Assembly: GCF_019049285.1 (NCBI RefSeq)
Contig: NZ_JAGMUL010000004.1
Coordinates: 1-64,000, forward strand
Direction: 5' to 3'
Length of the DNA stretch: 64,000 bases
Source: Streptomyces sp. AC550_RSS872
Lineage (GTDB): Bacteria > Actinomycetota > Actinomycetes > Streptomycetales > Streptomycetaceae
The notes beneath the pieces were generated by a model, which made no database searches, had not been told where the DNA came from, and saw only the letters and a list, made by a program, of their open reading frames with translations. Within the stretch, counting starts at the first letter, position 1. The number at the start of each line of letters is the position of its first letter. Position numbers and translations under genes: made by a program. Positions 60,665 through 64,000 of this stretch are shown here, in pieces.

Positions 60665-60862
60665 GTGGGTAACGTTGCCAAGGTGGCGAAGCAGGACGGA
60701 CCAACCTCCCCCGCACATCCGGACAACCCCGCGGAACACCGCACAACGACAGTCGAGAAGGGCCGCTTCTGCACGGCCCACTGCACCTGCGGCTGGCGCG
60801 GCCCGGCAAGACGCGCCCGAAGCCTGGCCCGAGCGGATGCGGAGGGCCATGCGACCGCCTGA
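60665..60862 (+). CDS. Small protein with Cys/His cluster (65 residues)
   Basis: GTG start (VGNVAKVAKQDG); a GTG at 60683 is possible. The centre has FCTAHCTCGWRGPARRARSLARADAEGHATA, with three Cys and a His within ten residues. This suggests a small metal-binding (zinc-ribbon half) module followed by a basic helix. The pattern looks conserved for a small Streptomyces protein. Ribosome-site support is weak. Function unknown. Confidence 0.5.
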   Translation: MGNVAKVAKQDGPTSPAHPDNPAEHRTTTVEKGRFCTAHCTCGWRGPARRARSLARADAEGHATA

Positions 60863-60944
60863 GGCCGTCCCCAACCACCCGCCCACCCGCAGGGGCATTG
60901 CCACACGGCAAAAGGCGGCCACTCTCGGCACCGGCCCAGACATC

Positions 60945-61079
60945 TTCAGCCCGTCCGGCGTTTGAGGGCGAGGCCCGAAGGGCCGACAGCGGGGGTCTGG
61001 GGGCGCAGCCCCAGGAACCGGGGTCGAAGGGGCGGAGCCCCTTCAAGGGATGGGACGGGTAGGGCGGCGGGGGCGAGAA
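60945..61079. repeat. Dispersed GC-rich intergenic repeat, copy 5
   Basis: CAGCCCGTCCGGCGTTTGAG, GGGCCGACAGCGGGGGTCTG, GGGGCGCAGCCCC, GGGGCGGAGCCCC and GGGATGGGACGGGTAGGGCG are arranged as in copy 1 (15617-15780, opposite strand). It fills most of the 300-bp gap before the oxidoreductase gene, which otherwise holds only that gene's promoter and ribosome site (CCAGGAGG). Confidence 0.65.
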
Positions 61080-61167
61080 CCTCCCGGCCCGCACCGGAGG
61101 ACCACCGCACTATGGAACCCCGGCCCTCACCACCCCGTCTCGTTCCACGAACCCCCCAGGAGGCGAC

Positions 61168-62724
61168 ATGGAACGGCGTACCTTCATCGGCGGCACCGCA
61201 GCAGCCCTCACCGCCCTGACGGCAACCGCCTGCAACGGCAACAAAGACACCGAATCCGGCACCGGCACTCGCACCCAAACCGCCGCCACCAGCAACACCA
61301 CCGCCTCCACCCCAGCCAACTGGACCGCCCTCGCCAAGGACCTCGACGGCCCACTCATCCGCCCGGGCGACGCCGACTGGAAGTCCGCCCGCCTGCTCTA
61401 CAACACCCGCTTCGACACCCTGAAGCCCGCCGCGGTCGCCTACGTCGCCCACCCCGACGACATCCGCACCACCCTCGCCTACGCCCGAGCCCACAACCTC
61501 CACGTAGCCATCCGCAACGGCGGCCACTCCTACGCCGGCTGGTCCTCCGGCAACAACCGCCTGATCATCGACGTCTCCAAGCTCAACCGCATCCGCGCCA
61601 CCGGCGACACCGCGGTGGTCGGCGCCGGCTCCAAACTCATCGACGTCTACCGAGCCCTCGCCGCCAAGGGCGTCACCATCCCCGCCGGCTCCTGCCCCAG
61701 CGTCGGCGTCTCCGGCCTCACCCTCGGCGGCGGCCACGGCGTCACCTCCCGCGCCTACGGCCTGACCTGCGACAGCCTCACCCAGGCCACCCTGATCACC
61801 GCCGACGGTAAGCAGCTCACCGCCAACGCCACCACCCACAAGGACCTCTTCTGGGCCCTGCGCGGCGCCGGCAACGGCAACTTCGGCGTCGTGACGGAAC
61901 TGCACTTCAAGACCCACCCCGCCCCGCAGGCCGTCACGGCATACATGACCTGGCCCTGGTCGAAGGCGGCCAAGCTGATCAAGGCCTGGCAGGAGTGGGG
62001 CCCGACCCAGCCCGACGAGATCTGGTCGGCCCTGAGCATCTCGAACCACGCGGGCGGCAACCCGACCATCACCGTCGCGGCGTTCTCGCTGGGCACCTAC
62101 AACGAGCTCAAGAACGCCGTGGACCGCCTGGCCGACCGCCCCGGCGGCCCCGGCCCCGCGACCCACGTCGCGATCAAGCGCCGCTCGTACGAGGAGTCGA
62201 TGGAGCTGTACGCCGGCTGCTCGTCCTTCACCTCGGACGCGCAGTGCCACCTCCCCGGCTCCACCCCGGGCCGCTCCCCGCAGGGCGCGCTGAGCCGCGA
62301 GACGTACACCGCGAAGTCGGACTTCTTCGACCGTTCGCTCTCAGCGGCGGGCATCCAGACGCTGATGAGGCAGATGCAGTCGGTCCGCGGCGGCTCGGGC
62401 AGCGTCGCCCTCACGGCCCTCGGCGGAGCCGTCAACCGCGTCTCCCCCACCGCGACGGCCTTCGTGCACCGCCGCTCCCGCTTCCTGGCCCAGTACATCG
62501 CCTCCTGGCGGGCCGGCACGTCGGGTTCCGCGGCCCAGTCCTGGCTGACGTCGGCCCACGACGCGATGCGCCCGTACGCCTCGGGCGCCGCGTACCAGAA
62601 CTACACCGACCCGACGCTGAAGGACTGGCGCAAGGCGTACTACGGGGACGCGGCGACGCGCCTGGCGAAGCTGAAGAAGCAGTACGACCCGGAGGGTTTC
62701 TTCACGTACCCGCAGGCGCTGTAA
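61168..62724 (+). CDS. Secreted FAD-dependent oxidoreductase, berberine-bridge type
   Basis: 518 residues with CAGGAGG upstream. The N-terminus MERRTFIGGTAAALTALTATAC combines a twin-arginine motif with a lipobox (Cys22), so it may be a Tat lipoprotein. The VAO-fold FAD domain carries NGGHSYAG (His120) and PAGSCPSVGVSGLTLGGGHG (Cys176), the pair that gives bicovalent 8alpha-histidyl/6-cysteinyl FAD in BBE enzymes. The C-terminal YxNYTDPTLKDW and YDPEGFF are the BBE motif. Such enzymes oxidise sugars or alkaloid-like compounds with O2. Substrate unknown. Confidence 0.9.
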   Translation: MERRTFIGGTAAALTALTATACNGNKDTESGTGTRTQTAATSNTTASTPANWTALAKDLDGPLIRPGDADWKSARLLYNTRFDTLKPAAVAYVAHPDDIRTTLAYARAHNLHVAIRNGGHSYAGWSSGNNRLIIDVSKLNRIRATGDTAVVGAGSKLIDVYRALAAKGVTIPAGSCPSVGVSGLTLGGGHGVTSRAYGLTCDSLTQATLITADGKQLTANATTHKDLFWALRGAGNGNFGVVTELHFKTHPAPQAVTAYMTWPWSKAAKLIKAWQEWGPTQPDEIWSALSISNHAGGNPTITVAAFSLGTYNELKNAVDRLADRPGGPGPATHVAIKRRSYEESMELYAGCSSFTSDAQCHLPGSTPGRSPQGALSRETYTAKSDFFDRSLSAAGIQTLMRQMQSVRGGSGSVALTALGGAVNRVSPTATAFVHRRSRFLAQYIASWRAGTSGSAAQSWLTSAHDAMRPYASGAAYQNYTDPTLKDWRKAYYGDAATRLAKLKKQYDPEGFFTYPQAL

Positions 62725-62744
62725 CCCTCGGCCCCGCCGTCACC

Positions 62745-63455
62745 TCAGGCCGCGAGATCCCGCTCCTCAGCCCCGGCGGCCTCTTTGCGGGCCCCCGGAA
62801 TCACGGCCTCCTGCCCACCCGCGCGGGAACCTCCCCGCGCTTTGATCAGCCACCCGCCCCCGGGCGACCGCTCGATGGCCGACATCACCGGCGTCAGCAG
62901 GGCCATGGCCGGCGGCGACAGCAGCAGCGCGACAGCGGTACCGAGCGCGAACCCGCCGACGACATCGGTCGGATAGTGCACGCCCATGTAGACCCGGCAG
63001 AACCCTTCGAGCAGCGCGAGCCCGATCCCGACCAGCCCGAACTTCCGGTTGGCGACGAACAGCCCGACCCCGAGGGCCATGGCGATCGTCGCGTGGTCGC
63101 TCACGAAGGAGTAGTCGGTCTTGCCGGTCACCAGGACCTCGAGCCCCTGGTGATCGAGGAACGGCCGCGGCCGCTCGACGAACCCGCGGATCGGCACGTT
63201 CACCAGGACGGCGATCCCGGCGGCCAGCGGCGCCCACACGAGCGCGGCGACGGACGAGGCGGCATCCTCGTCGCCCCGGCGCCGCACGGACCACCAGCAC
63301 CACAGGACGAGCAGCACCATGGCGAGCACCAGCCCGTACTCACCGACGTACTCCATGACCCGGTCGAACCAGTGCGGGGCGTCCTTGGCCAGGCCATTGA
63401 TGTCGAAGAGCAGGTCGACGTCGGGGTTCGACCCGGAATCTGCGAGTCCAGCCAT
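62745..63455 (-). CDS. PAP2-type membrane phosphatase
   Basis: About 236 residues from MAGLADSGSNPDVDLL. Five to six helices. The phosphatase site is GFVERPRPFLD (KxxxxxxRP-type), YSFVSDHATIAMALG and GFCRVYMGVHYPTDVVGG (SRxxxxxHxxxD-type, with the catalytic His in HYPTD). The PSGH motif appears as VSDHA, as in BcrC-like undecaprenyl-pyrophosphate phosphatases, suggesting cell-wall lipid-carrier recycling. It converges on the oxidoreductase gene. Confidence 0.87.
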   Translation of the reverse strand: MAGLADSGSNPDVDLLFDINGLAKDAPHWFDRVMEYVGEYGLVLAMVLLVLWCWWSVRRRGDEDAASSVAALVWAPLAAGIAVLVNVPIRGFVERPRPFLDHQGLEVLVTGKTDYSFVSDHATIAMALGVGLFVANRKFGLVGIGLALLEGFCRVYMGVHYPTDVVGGFALGTAVALLLSPPAMALLTPVMSAIERSPGGGWLIKARGGSRAGGQEAVIPGARKEAAGAEERDLAA

Positions 63456-63656
63456 AATGCCGCGGCCCCTTCGTCGTCTCTTAGCTCGGCGCAACTTGCG
63501 TACGCCGCTCCGCCCACCCCCGTGGTTGTAGATCCGGCTACGACACCAGGAACGCACGGCCCCTGTTAATACGTTCCACACTCCACTGAATGATCACGCA
63601 GACGTTATCGAAGAGAGACCCATCACCGCAGCTCAGGGGGTGGGTTCACGCTCCGT

Positions 63657-64000
63657 CTACACGGTCGTGGGCAGCGCTTTCGCGCCATCTTCGGTCACCC
63701 GGGTGGCTCCGAAGTAGTCCGGGGTGTCGATCGGGTCGAACCGGATCACAGCACCTGTTCTCGGCGCGTCGATCATGTACCCACCGCCCACATAAATCCC
63801 GACATGCCGGATCGCTCGAGAATTGGTGAGATCGTCCGAGAAGAACACCAGGTCCCCCGGCAACAACTCGTCCCTGTCCGGATGCGGCCCCGCGTTGTAC
63901 TGATCGTTGGCAACCCGCGGCAACGAGATCCCGACCGTCTCGTACGCGGCCTGAGTCAACCCCGAACAGTCGAACCGCCCCCCGTCCGCAGCACTCCCCT
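63657..64000 (-). CDS. NlpC/P60 cell-wall hydrolase, cut by window end
   Basis: Only the C-terminal part is inside the window. The catalytic Cys is in GGRFDCSGLTQAAYETVG at the right edge, followed by LLPGDLVFFSDD and the catalytic His in RHVGIYVGGGYMIDAP. This is the NlpC/P60 core that cleaves D-gamma-glutamyl-diaminopimelate bonds of peptidoglycan. The N-terminus, expected to hold a signal peptide and perhaps a coiled coil, lies beyond 64000. Confidence 0.9.
   Translation of the reverse strand, partial: GSAADGGRFDCSGLTQAAYETVGISLPRVANDQYNAGPHPDRDELLPGDLVFFSDDLTNSRAIRHVGIYVGGGYMIDAPRTGAVIRFDPIDTPDYFGATRVTEDGAKALPTTV

Overview
The window is chromosomal DNA of a Streptomyces. The evidence is very high GC with G/C in third codon positions, GTG/TTG starts, many ATGA/GTGA gene overlaps, and a gene set typical of the genus: nur, rsiG, glnR, mshD, csoR, the ppk-CHAD-Nudix-pstSCAB block, pitH1 with its DUF47 partner, and a cysteine-type leader peptide before a thiosulfate sulfurtransferase. 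From roughly 14 kb to the right end it reads as core-chromosome housekeeping sequence. The left 14 kb is more accessory. No rRNA, tRNA, CRISPR array or intact insertion sequence was seen.

Layout. 0-7.6 kb: a GNAT enzyme, a 48-codon secreted peptide gene missed by length cut-offs, a divergent HxlR regulator/imine-reductase-like pair, an RraA-like/HAD pair with overlapping ends, a deazaflavin nitroreductase-hemerythrin fusion, and a HelD-type RNA polymerase recycling ATPase behind a TetR regulator. 7.7-14.2 kb: an unusual island with three paralogous GntR regulators sharing one kind of C-terminal domain, two paralogous HAD hydrolases, one APH-type kinase and two paralogous two-helix membrane peptides transcribed divergently from two of the GntR genes. 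All three GntR upstream regions carry versions of AGTTGG-N3-CCAACT. I regard this as the best candidate for an undescribed system.

14.2-30.6 kb: an Eis-like acetyltransferase; rsiG, the c-di-GMP-responsive anti-sigma factor, with both signature motifs; dtd; a 114-bp element bounded by 21-bp perfect inverted repeats; ygfZ, nur, a nitrobindin-like protein and a 32-residue membrane peptide; three overlapping genes for single-pass membrane proteins; the sulfurtransferase operon with its leader peptide; a DUF2993 protein; a Q/A/P-rich membrane protein with MoaD; glnR; and a LacI regulator. 30.7-44.7 kb: an HtrA-like protease followed by an OmpR-type two-component system, decayed DUF397 genes, a secreted protein with a pore-former-like central region, a pectate lyase-pectin methylesterase fusion, a secreted beta-carbonic anhydrase, a RHH/PIN toxin-antitoxin-like pair, a second DUF2993 protein, a secreted 5'-nucleotidase, and mshD.

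44.8-64 kb: a YtrA-type GntR/ABC exporter operon under a 38-bp palindrome, then a phosphate block: ppk, a CHAD protein, a Nudix hydrolase, pstS-pstC-pstA-pstB behind PHO boxes, a tandem-repeat spacer, and convergent pitH1/DUF47. The end holds csoR with its operator, small conserved ORFs, a lipoprotein, a covalent-flavin oxidoreductase, a PAP2 phosphatase and an NlpC/P60 hydrolase cut by the window edge. The phosphate genes probably act together: Pst and Pit import phosphate, Ppk stores it as polyphosphate, and CHAD binds polyphosphate. A GC-rich dispersed intergenic repeat recurs at several gene borders.
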